A stretch of DNA of 64,000 nucleotides from Antedon bifida (Eukaryota > Echinodermata > Crinoidea > Comatulida > Antedonidae). The notes beneath the pieces are model-generated. The model had not been told where the DNA came from. It saw only the letters and a list, made by a program, of their open reading frames with translations, and ran no database searches. Both the position numbers and the translations under genes were made by a program. The stretch is from contig OY727098.1 of NCBI GenBank assembly GCA_963402885.1, forward strand, positions 11,766,717-11,830,716, written 5' to 3'. Positions 1-12,351 of this stretch are shown piece by piece; within the stretch, counting starts at the first letter, position 1; every line of letters begins with the position of its first letter.

Positions 1-80
1 TGATGTTTTTCTGTAACCAAGTTTTTTCGAAAATCACAAAATGGTCTAAAACGTCTCCAAATGCGATTTGAAGCTATTCT

Positions 81-584
81 GCACACTTTGATGTTTTGTG
101 TGAAAAATTTTTGTCGAAATGCTCAAAATGGTCTAAAACGTTTTTAAATACGATATTAAGCTATTTTGTGCTCTTTGATGTTTTTGTGTGAAAAGTTTTA
201 TCGAATTGCTCAAACTGGTCTAAAACGGTTTCTAATGAGATTTTAAGCACTTTGATGTTTTTCTGTAACCAAGTTTTTTCGAAAATCACAAAATGGTCTA
301 AAACGTCTCCAAATGCGATTTGAAGCTATTCTGCACACTTTGATGTTTTGTGTGAAAAATTTTTGTCGAAATGCTCAAAATGGTCTAAAACGTTTTTAAA
401 TACGATATTAAGCTATTTTGTGCTCTTTGATGTTTTTGTGTGAAAAGTTTTATCGAATTGCTCAAACTGGTCTAAAACGGTTTCTAATGAGATTTTAAGC
501 ACTTTGATGTTTTTCTGTAACCAAGTTTTTTCGAAAATCACAAAATGGTCTAAAACGTCTCCAAATGCGATTTGAAGCTATTCT
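81..584. repeat. Two identical 252-bp b-c-d trimers
   Basis: GCACACTTTG recurs at 81 and 333 and no difference is seen between the two copies. The c monomer carries the CAAACTGG variant of the usual CAAAATGG. The same trimer version recurs at 11596-12351 and near 16282 and 20363, which marks it as a recently spread type. Confidence 0.9.
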
Positions 585-1352
585 AAGCACTTTGGTGTTT
601 TTATGTTAACAAGTTTTTTCGAAAATAACAAAATGGTCTAAAATGTCTCCAAATGCGATTTGAAGCTATTCTTAGCACTTTGGTGTTTTTATGTTAACAA
701 GTTTTTTCGATAATCACAAAATGGTCTAAAACGTCTCCAAATGCGATTTGAAGCTATTCTGCACACTTTGATGTTTTGTGTGAAAAATTTTTGTCGAAAT
801 GCTCAAAATGGTCTAAAACGTTTTTAAATACGATATTAAGTTATTTTGTGCTCTTTGATGTTTTTATGTGAAAAGTTTTATCGAATTGCTCAAAATGGTC
901 TAAAATGGTTTATAATGAGATTTTAAGCAATTTGATGTTTTTGTGTAACCAAGTTTTTTCGAAAATCACAAAATGGTCTAAAACGTCTCCAAATGCGATT
1001 TGAAGCTATTCTAAGCACTTTGGTGTTTTTATGTTAACAAGTTTTTTCGAAAATCACAAAATGGTCTAAAACGTCTCCAAATGCGATTTGAAGCTATTCT
1101 GTAGACTTTAATTTTTTTTGTGAAAAATTTTTGTCGAAATGCTCAAAATGGTCTAAAACGTTTTTAAATACGATATTAAGCTATTTTGTGCTCTTTGATG
1201 TTTTTGTGTGAAAAGTTTTATCGAATTGCTCAAAATGGTCTAAAACGGTTTATAATGAGATTTTAAGCACTTTGATGTTTTTGTGTAACCAAGTTTTTTC
1301 GAAAATCACAAAATGGTCTAAAACGTCTCCAAATGCGATTTGAAGCTATTCT

Positions 1353-1440
1353 AAGCACTTTGGTGTTTTTATGTTAACAAGTTTTTTCGAAAATCACAAA
1401 ATGGTCTAAAACGTTTTTAAATACGATATTAAGCTATTTT
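1353..1440. repeat. Example a/b chimeric monomer
   Basis: Starts as type a (AAGCACTTTGGTG, ATGTTAACAAG, TTCGAAAATCAC) and, after the shared CAAAATGGTCTAAAACG, continues as type b (TTTTTAAATACGATATTAAG). The switch lies in or beside the conserved box. A very common version of the same chimera carries the marker GTTCTTTCG, for example near 4451, 12809, 17243, 21324, 23808, 45544, 51434, 60077 and 62381. Confidence 0.8.
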
Positions 1441-2459
1441 GTGCTCTTTGATGTTTTTGTGTGAAAAGTTTTATCGAATTGCTCAAAATGGTCTAAAACT
1501 GTTTCTAATGAGATTTTAAGCACTTTGATGTTTTTCTGTAACCAAGTTTTTTCGAAAATCACAAAATGGTCTAAAACGTCTCCAAATGCGATTTGAAGCT
1601 ATTCTAAGCACTTTGGTGTTTTTATGTTAACATGTTTTTTCGAAAATAACAAAATGGTCTAAAATGTCTCCAAATGCGATTTGAAGCTATTCTTAGCACT
1701 TTGGTGTTTTTATGTTAACAAGTTTTTTCGAAAATCACAAAATGGTCTAAAACGTCTCCAAATGCGATTTGAAGCTATTCTGCACACTTTGATGTTTTGT
1801 GTGAAAAATTTTTGTCGAAGTGCTCAAAATGGTCTAAAACGTTTTTAAATACGATATTAAGCTATTTTGTGCTCTTTGATGTTTTTGTGTGAAAAGTTTT
1901 ATCGAATTGCTCAAAATGGTCTAAAACGGTTTATAATGAGATTTTAAGCACTTTGATGTTTTTGTGTAACCAAGTTTTTTCGAAAATCACAAAATGGTCT
2001 AAAACGTCTCCAAATGCGATTTGAAGCTATTCTAAGCACTTTGGTGTTTTTATGTTAACAAGTTTTTTCGAAAATCACAAAATTGTCTAAAACGTCTCCA
2101 AATGCGATTTGAAGCTATTCTGTACACTTTGATGGTTTTTGTGAAAAATTTTTGTCGAAATGCTCAAAATGGTCTAAAACGTTTTTAAATACGATATTAA
2201 GCTATTTTGTGCTCTTTGATGTTTTGTGTGAAAATTTTTTGTCGAAATGCTCAAAATGGTCTAAAACGTTTTTAAATACGATATTAAGCTATTTTGTGCT
2301 CTTTGATGTTTTTGTGTGAAAAGTTTTATCGAATTGCTCAAAATGGTCTAAAACGGTTTCTAATGAGATTTTAAGCACTTTTATGTTTTTCTGTAACCAA
2401 GTTTTTTCGAAAATCACAAAATGGTCTAAAACGTCTCCAAATGCGATTTGACGCTATTC

Positions 2460-3990
2460 TAAGCACTTTGGTGTTTTTATGTTAACATGTTTTTTCGAAA
2501 ATAACAAAATGGTCTAAAATGTCTCCAAATGCGATTTGAAGCTATTCTTAGCACTTTGGTGTTTTTATGTTAACAAGTTTTTTCGAAAATCACAAAATGG
2601 TCTAAAACGTCTCCAAATGCGATTTGAAGCTATTCTGTACACTTTGATGGTTTTTGTGAAAAATTTTTGTAGAAATGCTCAAAATGGTCTAAAACGTTTT
2701 TAAATACGATATTAAGCTATTTTGTGCTCTTTGATGTTTTGTGTGAACATTTTTTGTCGAAATGCTCAAAATGGTCTAAAACGTTTTTAAATACGATATT
2801 AAGCTATTTTGTGCTCTTTGATGTTTTTGTGTGAAAAGTTTTATCGAATTGCTCAAAATGGTCTAAAACGGTTTCTAATGAGATTTTAAGCACTTTGATG
2901 TTTTTCTATAACCAAGTTTTTTCGAAAATCACAAAATGGTCCAAAACGTCTCCAAATGCGATTTGAAGCTATTCTAAGCACTTTGGTGTTTTTATGTTAA
3001 CAAGTTTTTTCGAAAATAACAAAATGGTCTAAAATGTCTCCAAATGCGATTTGAAGCTATTCTTAGCACTTTGGTGTTTTTATGTTAACAAGTTTTTTCG
3101 AAAATCACAAAATGGTCTAAAACGTCTCCAAATGCGATTTGAAGCTATTCTGCACACTTTGATGTTTTGTGAGAAAAATTTTTGTCGAAATGCTCAAAAT
3201 GGTCTAAAACGTTTTTAAATACGATATTAAGCTATTTTGTGCTCTTTGATGTTTTTATGTGAAAAGTTTTATCGAATTGCTCAAAATGGTCTAAAATGGT
3301 TTATAATGAGATTTTAAGCAATTTGATGTTTTTGTGTAACCAAGTTTTTTCGAAAATCACAAAATGGTCTAAAACGTCTCCAAATGCGATTTGAAGCTAT
3401 TCTAAGCACTTTGGTGTTTTTATGTTAACAAGTTTTTTCGAAAATCACAAAATGGTCTAAAACGTCTCCAAATGCGATTTGAAGCTATTCTGTACACTTT
3501 GATGTTTTTTTGAAAAAATTTTGTCGAAATGCTCAAAATGGTCTAAAACGTTTTTAAATACGATTTTAAGCTATTTTGTGCTCTTTGATGTTTTTGTGTG
3601 AAAAGTTTTATCGAATTGCTCAAAATGGTCTAAAACGGTTTCTAATGAGATTTAAAGCACTTTGATGTTTTTCTGTAACCAAGTTTTTTCGAAAATCACA
3701 AAATGGTCTAAAACGTCTCCAAATGCGATTTGAAGCTATTCTGCACACTTTGATGTTTTGTGTGAAAAATTTTTGTCGAAATGCTCAAAATGGTCTAAAA
3801 CGTTTTTAAATACGATATTAAGCTATTTTGTGCTCTTTGATGTTTTTGTGTGAAAAGTTTTATCGAATTGCTCAAACTGGTCTAAAACGGTTTCTAATGA
3901 GATTTTAAGCACTTTGATGTTTTTCTGTAACCAAGTTTTTTCGAAAATCACAAAATGGTCTAAAACGTCTCCAAATGCGATTTGAAGCTA
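2460..3990. repeat. Segmental copy of 15.0-16.53 kb (offset 12539 bp)
   Basis: The block aligns with about 14999-16529 at a constant offset of 12539 bp. It shares the rare TTTTTGTAGAAATGC variant (2667 and 15206) and the TTTTTCTATAACC and CTAAAATGG variants. The match ends where the downstream copy carries an extra 252-bp trimer. Confidence 0.78.
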
Positions 3991-6580
3991 TTCTAAGCAC
4001 TTTGGTGTTTTTATGTTAACAAGTTTTTTCGAAAATAACAAAATGGTCTAAAATGTCTCCAAATGCGATTTGAAGCTATTCTAAGCACTTTGGTGTTTTT
4101 ATGTTAACAAGTTTTTTCGAAAATCACAAAATGGTCTAAAACGTCTCCAAATGCGATTTGAAGCTATTCTGCACACTTTGATGTTTTGTGTGAAAAATTT
4201 TTGTCGAAATGCTCAAAATGGTCTAAAACGTTTTTAAATACGATATTAAGCTATTTTGTGCTCTTTGATGTTTTTGTGTGAAAAGTTTTATCGAATTGCT
4301 CAAAATGGTCTAAAACGGTTTATAATGAGATTTTAAGCACTTTGATGTTTTTGTGTAACCAAGTTTTTTCGAAAATCACAAAATGGTCTAAAACGTCTCC
4401 AAATGCGATTTGAAGCTATTCTAAGCACTTTGGTGTTTTTATGTTAACAAGTTCTTTCGAAAATCACAAAATGGTCTAAAACGTTTTTAAATACGATATT
4501 AAGCTATTTTGTGCTCTTTGATGTTTTTGTGTGAAAAGTTTTATCGAATTGCTCAAAATGGTCTAAAACGGTTTATAATGAGATTTTAAGCACTTTGATG
4601 TTTTTGTGTAACCAAGTTTTTTCGAAAATCACAAAATCGTCTAAAACGTCTCCAAATGCGATTTGAAGCTATTCTAAGCACTTTGGTGTTTTTATGATAA
4701 CAAGTTTTTTCGAAAATCACAAAATGGTCTAAAACGTCTCCAAATGCGATTTGAAGCTATTCTAAGCACTTTGGTGTTTTTATGTTAACAAGTTTTTTCG
4801 AAAATCACAAAATGGTCTAAAACGTCTCCAAATGCGATTTGAAGCTATTCTAAGCACTTTGGTGTTTTTATGTTAACAAGTTTTTTCGAAAATCACAAAA
4901 TGGTCTAAAACGTCTCCAAATGCGATTTGAAGCTATTCTGTACACTTTGATGGTTTTTGTGAAAAATTTTTGTCGAAATGCTCAAAATGGTCTAAAACGT
5001 TTTTAAATACGATCATATTAAGCTATTTTGTGCTCTTTGATGTTTTGTGTGAACATTTTTTGTCGAAATGCTCAAAATGGTCTAAAACGTTTTTAAATAC
5101 GATATTAAGCTATTTTGTGCTCTTTGATGTTTTTGTGTGAAAAGTTTTATCGAATTGCTCAAAATGGTCTAAAACGGTTTCTAATGAGATTTTAAGCACT
5201 TTGATGTTTTTCTGTAACCAAGTTTGTTCGAAAATCACAAAATGGTCTAAAACGTCTCCAAATGCGATTTGAAGCTATTCTAAGCACTTTGGTGTTTTTA
5301 TGTTAACAAGTTTTTTCGAAAAAAACAAAATGGTCTAAAATGTCTCAAAATGCGATTTGAAGCTATTCTTAGCACTTTGGTGTTTTTATGTTAACAAGTT
5401 TTTTCGAAAATCACAAAATGGTCTAAAACGTCTCCAAATGCGATTTGAAGCTATTCTGCACGCTTTGATGTTTTGTGTGAACAATTTTTGTCGAAATGCT
5501 CAAAATGTTCTAAAACGTTTTTAAATACGATATTAAGCTATTTTGTGCTCTTTGATGTTTTTGTGTGAAAAGTTTTATCGAATTGCTCAAAATGGTCTAA
5601 AACGGTTTATAATGAGATTTTAAGCACTTTGATGTTTTTCTGTAACCAAGTTTTTTCGAAAATCACAAAAATGGTCTAAAATGTCTCCAAATGCGATTTG
5701 AAGCTATTCTAAGCACTTTGGTGTTTTTATGTTAACAAGTTTTTTGGAAATAACAAAATGGTCTAAAATGTCTCCAAATGCGATTTGAAGCTATTCTTAG
5801 CACTTTGGTGTTTTTATGTTAACAAGTTTTTTCGAAAATCACAAAATGGTCTAAAACGTCTCCAAATGCGATTTGAAGCTATTCTGCACACTTTTGATGT
5901 TTTGTGTGAAAAATTTTTGTCGAAATGCTCAAAATGGTCTAAAACGTTTTTAAATACGATATTAAGTTATTTTGTGCTCTTTGATGTTTTTATGTGAAAA
6001 GTTTTATCGAATTGCTGAAAATGGTCTAAAATGGTTTATAATGAGATTTTAAGCAATTTGATGTTTTTGTGTAACAAAGTTTTTTCGAAAATCACAAAAT
6101 GGTCTAAAACGTCTCCAAATGCGATTTGAAGCTATTCTAAGCACTTTGGTGTTTTTATGTTAACAAGTTTTTTCGAAAATCACAAAATGGTCTAAAACGT
6201 CTCCAAATGCGATTTGAAGCTATTCTGTAGACTTTGATGTTTTTTGTGAAAATTTTTTGTCGAAATGCTCAAAATGGTCTAAAACGTTTTTAAATACGAT
6301 ATTAAGCTATTTTGTGCTCTTTGATGTTTTTGTGTGAAAAGTTTTATCGAATTGCTCAAAATGGTCTAAAACGGTTTCTAATGAGATTTAAAGCACTTTG
6401 ATGTTTTTCTGTAACCAAGTTTTTTCGAAAATCACAAAATGGTCTAAAACGTCTCCAAATGCGATTTGAAGCTATTCTGCACACTTTGATGTTTTGTGTG
6501 AAACATTTTTGTCGAAATGCTCAAAATGGTCTAAAACGTTTTTAAATACGATATTAAGCTATTTTGTGCTCTTTGATGTT
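3660..6580. repeat. Segmental copy of 12017-14937 (offset 8357 bp)
   Basis: About 2.9 kb repeats at a constant offset of 8357 bp. Shared rare variants include the 3-bp insertion giving GATCATATT (5011 and 13368), ACAAAATCGTC (about 4634 and 12991), the extra T in CACTTTTGATG (about 5889 and 14246) and ATGTTCTAAAACG (about 5505 and 13862). Identical 70-codon frames at 5785 and 14142 are a by-product. The match breaks near 3660/12017 on the left and 6580/14937 on the right. Confidence 0.85.
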
Positions 6581-9500
6581 TTTGTGTGAAAAGTTTTATC
6601 GAATTGCTCAAAATGGTCTAAAACGGTTTCTAATGAGATTTTAAGCACTTTGATGTTTTTCTGTAACCAAGTTTTTTCGAAAATCACAAAATGGTCTAAA
6701 ACGTCTCCAAATGCGATTTGAAGCTATTCTAAGCACTTTGGTGTTTTTATGTTAACAAGTTTTTTCGAAAATAACAAAATGGTCTAAAATGTCTCCAAAT
6801 GCGATTTGAAGCTATTCTTAGCACTTTGGTGTTTTTATGTTAACAAGTTTTTTCGAAAATCACAAAATGGTCTAAAACGTCTCCAAATGCGATTTGAAGC
6901 TATTCTGCACACTTTGATATTTTGTGTGAAAAATTTTTGTCGAAGTGCTCAAAATGGTCTAAAACGTTTTTAAATACGATATTAAGCTATTTTGTGCTCT
7001 TTGATGTTTTTGTGTGAAAAGTTTTATCGAATTGCTCAAAATGGTCTAAAACGGTTTATAATGAGATTTTAAGCACTTTGATGTTTTTGTGTAACCAAGT
7101 TTTTTCGAAAATCACAAAATGGTCTAAAACGTCTCCAAATGCGATTTGAAGCTATTCTAAGCACTTTGGTGTTTTTATGTTAACAAGTTTTTTCGAAAAT
7201 CACAAAATGGTCTAAAACGTTTTTAAATACGATATTAAGCTATTTTGTGCTCTTTGATGTTTTTGTGTGAAAAGTTTTATCGAATTGCTCAAAATGGTCT
7301 AAAACTGTTTCTAATGAGATTTTAAGCACTTTGATGTTTTTCTGTAACCAAGTTTTTTCGAAAATCACAAAATGGTCTAAAACGTCTCCAAATGCGATTT
7401 GAAGCTATTCTAAGCACTTTGGTGTTTTTATGTTAACATGTTTTTTCGAAAATAACAAAATGGTCTAAAATGTCTCCAAATGCGATTTGAAGCTATTCTT
7501 AGCACTTTGGTGTTTTTATGTTAACAAGTTTTTTCGAAAATCACAAAATGGTCTAAAACGTCTCCAAATGCGATTTGAAGCTATTCTAAGCACTTTGGTG
7601 TTTTTATGTTAACATGTTTTTTCGAAAATAACAAAATGGTCTAAAATGTCTCCAAATGCGATTTGAAGCTATTCTTAGCACTTTGGTGTTTTTATGTTAA
7701 CAAGTTTTTTCGAAAATCACAAAATGGTCTAAAACGTCTCCAAATGCGATTTGAAGCTATTCTGCACACTTTGATGTTTTGTGTGAAAATTTTTTGTCGA
7801 AATGCTCAAAATGGTCTAAAACGTTTTTAAATACGATATTAAGCTATTTTGTGCTCTTTGATGTTTTTGTGTGAAAAGTTTTATCGAATTGCTCAAAATG
7901 GTCTAAAACGGTTTATAATGAGATTTTAAGCACTTTTATGTTTTTGTGTAACCAAGTTTTTTCGAAAATCACAAAATGGTCTAAAACGTCTCCAAATGCG
8001 ATTTGAAGCTATTCTAAGCACTTTGGTGTTTTTATGTTAACAAGTTTTTTCGAAAATCACAAAATTGTCTAAAACGTCTCCAAATGCGATTTGAAGCTAT
8101 TCTGTACACTTTGATGGTTTTTGTGAAAAATTTTTGTCGAAATGCTCAAAATGGTCTAAAACGTTTTTAAATACGATCATATTAAGCTATTTTGTGCTCT
8201 TTGATGTTTTGTGTGAACATTTTTTGTCGAAATGCTCAAAATGGTCTAAAACGTTTTTAAATACGATATTAAGCTATTTTGTGCTCTTTGATGTTTTTCT
8301 GTAACCAAGTTTTTTCGAAAATCACAAAAATGGTCTAAAATGTCTCCAAATGCGATTTGAAGCTATTCTAAGCACTTTGGTGTTTTTATGTTAACAAGTT
8401 TTTTCGAAAATAACAAAATGGTCTAAAATGTCTCCAAATGCGATTTGAAGCTATTCTTAGCACTTTGGTGTTTTTATGTTAACAAGTTTTTTCGAAAATC
8501 ACAAAATGGTCTAAAACGTTTTTAAATACGATATTAAGTTATTTTGTGCTCTTTGATGTTTTTATGTGAAAAGTTTTATCGAATTGCTGAAAATGGTCTA
8601 AAATGGTTTATAATGAGATTTTAAGCAATTTGATGTTTTTGTGTAACCAAGTTTTTTCGAAAATCACAAAATGGTCTAAAACGTCTCCAAATGCGATTTG
8701 AAGCTATTCTAAGCACTTTGGTGTTTTTATGTTAACAAGTTTTTTCGAAAATCACAAAATGGTCTAAAACGTCTCCAAATGCGATTTGAAGCTATTCTGT
8801 AGACTTTGATGTTTTTTGTGAAAAATTTTTGTCGAAATGCTCAAAATGGTCTAAAACGTTTTTAAATACGATATTAAGCTATTTTGTGCTCTTTGATGTT
8901 TTTGTGTGAAAAGTTTTATCGAATTGCTCAAAATGGTCTAAAACGGTTTCTAATGAGATTTAAAGCACTTTGATGTTTTTCTGTAACCAAGTTTTTTCGA
9001 AAATCACAAAATGGTCTAAAACGTCTCCAAATGCGATTTGAAGCTATTCTGCACACTTTGATGTTTTGTGTGAAACATTTTTGTCGAAATGCTCAAAATG
9101 GTCTAAAACGTTTTTAAATACGATATTAAGCTATTTTGTGCTCTTTGATGTTTTTGTGTGAAAAGTTTTATCGAATTGCTCAAAATGGTCTAAAACGGTT
9201 TCTAATGAGATTTTAAGCACTTTGATGTTTTTCTGTAACCAAGTTTTTTCGAAAATCACAAAATGGTCTAAAACGTCTCCAAATGCGATTTGAAGCTATT
9301 CTAAGCACTTTGGTGTTTTTATGTTAACAAGTTTTTTCGAAAATAACAAAATGGTCTAAAATGTCTCCAAATGCGATTTGAAGCTATTCTTAGCACTTTG
9401 GTGTTTTTATGTTAACAAGTTTTTTCGAAAATCACAAAATGGTCTAAAACGTCTCCAAATGCGATTTGAAGCTATTCTGCACACTTTGATGTTTTGTGTG

Positions 9501-11595
9501 AAAAGTTTTATCGAATTGCTCAAAATGGTCTAAAACGGTTTCTAATGAGATTTAAAGCACTTTGATGTTTTTCTGTAACCAAGTTTTTTCGAAAATCACA
9601 AAATGGTCTAAAACGTCTCCAAATGCGATTTGAAGCTATTCTGCACACTTTGATGTTTTGTGTGAAAAATTTTTGTCGAAATGCTCAAAATGGTCTAAAA
9701 CGTTTTTAAATACGATATTAAGCTATTTTGTGCTCTTTGATGTTTTTGTGTGAAAAGTTTTATCGAATTGCTCAAACTGGTCTAAAACGGTTTCTAATGA
9801 GATTTTAAGCACTTTGAAGTTTTTCTGTAACCAAGTTTTTTCGAAAATCACAAAATGGTCTAAAACGTCTCCAAATGCGATTTGAAGCTATTCTAAGCAC
9901 TTTGGTGTTTTTATGTTAACAAGTTTTTTCGAAAATAACAAAATGGTCTAAAATGTCTCCAAATGCGATTTGAAGCTATTCTTAGCACTTTGGTGTTTTT
10001 ATGTTAACAAGTTTTTTCGAAAATCACAAAATGGTCTAAAACGTCTCCAAATGCGATTTGAAGCTATTCTGCACACTTTGATGTTTTGTGTGAAAAATTT
10101 TTGTCGAAATGCTCAAAATGGTCTAAAACGTTTTTAAATACGATATTAAGCTATTTTGTGCTCTTTGATGTTTTTGTGTGAAAAGTTTTATCGAATTGCT
10201 CAAAATGGTCTAAAACGGTTTATAATGAGATTTTAAGCACTTTGATGTTTTTGTGTAACCAAGTTTTTTCGAAAATCACAAAATGGTCTAAAACGTCTCC
10301 AAATGCGATTTGAAGCTATTCTAAGCACTTTGGTGTTTTTATGTTAACAAGTTCTTTCGAAAATCACAAAATGGTCTAAAACGTTTTTAAATACGATATT
10401 AAGCTATTTTGTGCTCTTTGATGTTTTTGTGTGAAAAGTTTTATCGAATTGCTCAAACTGGTCTAAAACGGTTTCTAATGAGATTTTAAGCACTTTGAAG
10501 TTTTTCTGTAACCAAGTTTTTTCGAAAATCACAAAATGGTCTAAAACGTCTCCAAATGCGATTTGAAGCTATTCTAAGAACTTTGGTGTTTTTATGTTAA
10601 CAAGTTTTTTCGAAAATAACAAAATGGTCTAAAATGTCTCCAAATGCGATTTGAAGCTATTCTTAGCACTTTGGTGTTTTTATGTTAACAAGTTTTTTCG
10701 AAAATCACAAAATGGTCTAAAACGTCTCCAAATGCGATTTGAAGCTATTCTGCACACTTTGATGTTTTGTGTGAAAAATTTTTGTCGAAATGCTCAAAAT
10801 GGTCTAAAACGTTTTTAAATACGATATTAAGCTATTTTGTGCTCTTTGATGTTTTTGTGTGAAAAGTTTTATCGAATTGCTCAAAATGGTCTAAAACGGT
10901 TTATAATGAGATTTTAAGCACTTTGATGTTTTTGTGTAACCAAGTTTTTTCGAAAATCACAAAATGGTCTAAAACGTCTCCAAATGCGATTTGAAGCTAT
11001 TCTAAGCACTTTGGTGTTTTTATGTTAACAAGTTCTTTCGAAAATCACAAAATGGTCTAAAACGTTTTTAAATACGATATTAAGCTATTTTGTGCTCTTT
11101 GATGTTTTTGTGTGAAAAGTTTTATCGAATTGCTCAAAATGGTCTAAAACGGTTTATAATGAGATTTTAAGCACTTTGATGTTTTTGTGTAACCAAGTTT
11201 TTTCGAAAATCACAAAATGGTCTAAAACGTCTCCAAATGCGATTTGAAGCTATTCTAAGCACTTTGGTGTTTTTATGTTAACAAGTTTTTTCGAAAATCA
11301 CAAAATGGTCTAAAACGTCTCCAAATGCGATTTGAAGCTATTCTGTACACTTTGATGTTTTTTTGAAAAATTTTTGTCGAAATGTTCAAAATGGTCTAAA
11401 ACGTTTTTAAATACGATATTAAGCTATTTTGTGCTCTTTGATGTTTTTGTGTGAAAAGTTTTATCGAATTGCTCAAAATGGTCTAAAACGGTTTCTAATG
11501 AGATTTAAAGCACTTTGATGTTTTTCTGTAACCAAGTTTTTTCGAAAATCACAAAATGGTCTAAAACGTCTCCAAATGCGATTTGAAGCTATTCT

Positions 11596-12351
11596 GCACA
11601 CTTTGATGTTTTGTGTGAAAAATTTTTGTCGAAATGCTCAAAATGGTCTAAAACGTTTTTAAATACGATATTAAGCTATTTTGTGCTCTTTGATGTTTTT
11701 GTGTGAAAAGTTTTATCGAATTGCTCAAACTGGTCTAAAACGGTTTCTAATGAGATTTTAAGCACTTTGATGTTTTTCTGTAACCAAGTTTTTTCGAAAA
11801 TCACAAAATGGTCTAAAACGTCTCCAAATGCGATTTGAAGCTATTCTGCACACTTTGATGTTTTGTGTGAAAAATTTTTGTCGAAATGCTCAAAATGGTC
11901 TAAAACGTTTTTAAATACGATATTAAGCTATTTTGTGCTCTTTGATGTTTTTGTGTGAAAAGTTTTATCGAATTGCTCAAACTGGTCTAAAACGGTTTCT
12001 AATGAGATTTTAAGCACTTTGATGTTTTTCTGTAACCAAGTTTTTTCGAAAATCACAAAATGGTCTAAAACGTCTCCAAATGCGATTTGAAGCTATTCTG
12101 CACACTTTGATGTTTTGTGTGAAAAATTTTTGTCGAAATGCTCAAAATGGTCTAAAACGTTTTTAAATACGATATTAAGCTATTTTGTGCTCTTTGATGT
12201 TTTTGTGTGAAAAGTTTTATCGAATTGCTCAAACTGGTCTAAAACGGTTTCTAATGAGATTTTAAGCACTTTGATGTTTTTCTGTAACCAAGTTTTTTCG
12301 AAAATCACAAAATGGTCTAAAACGTCTCCAAATGCGATTTGAAGCTATTCT
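11596..12351. repeat. Three identical 252-bp b-c-d trimers in tandem
   Basis: GCACACTTTG starts at 11596, 11848 and 12100, exactly 252 bp apart, and all three copies read the same by eye, including the CAAACTGG variant in c. This is the longest pure trimer run in the window. The copies match those at 81-584. The array then returns to a-type monomers at 12352. Confidence 0.9.

Noticed and set aside
5785-5997. 70-codon plus-strand open frame, repeated identically at 14142-14354
   Set aside because: It lies wholly in satellite monomers and is identical only because of the 8357-bp block copy; no promoter, homology or start context.
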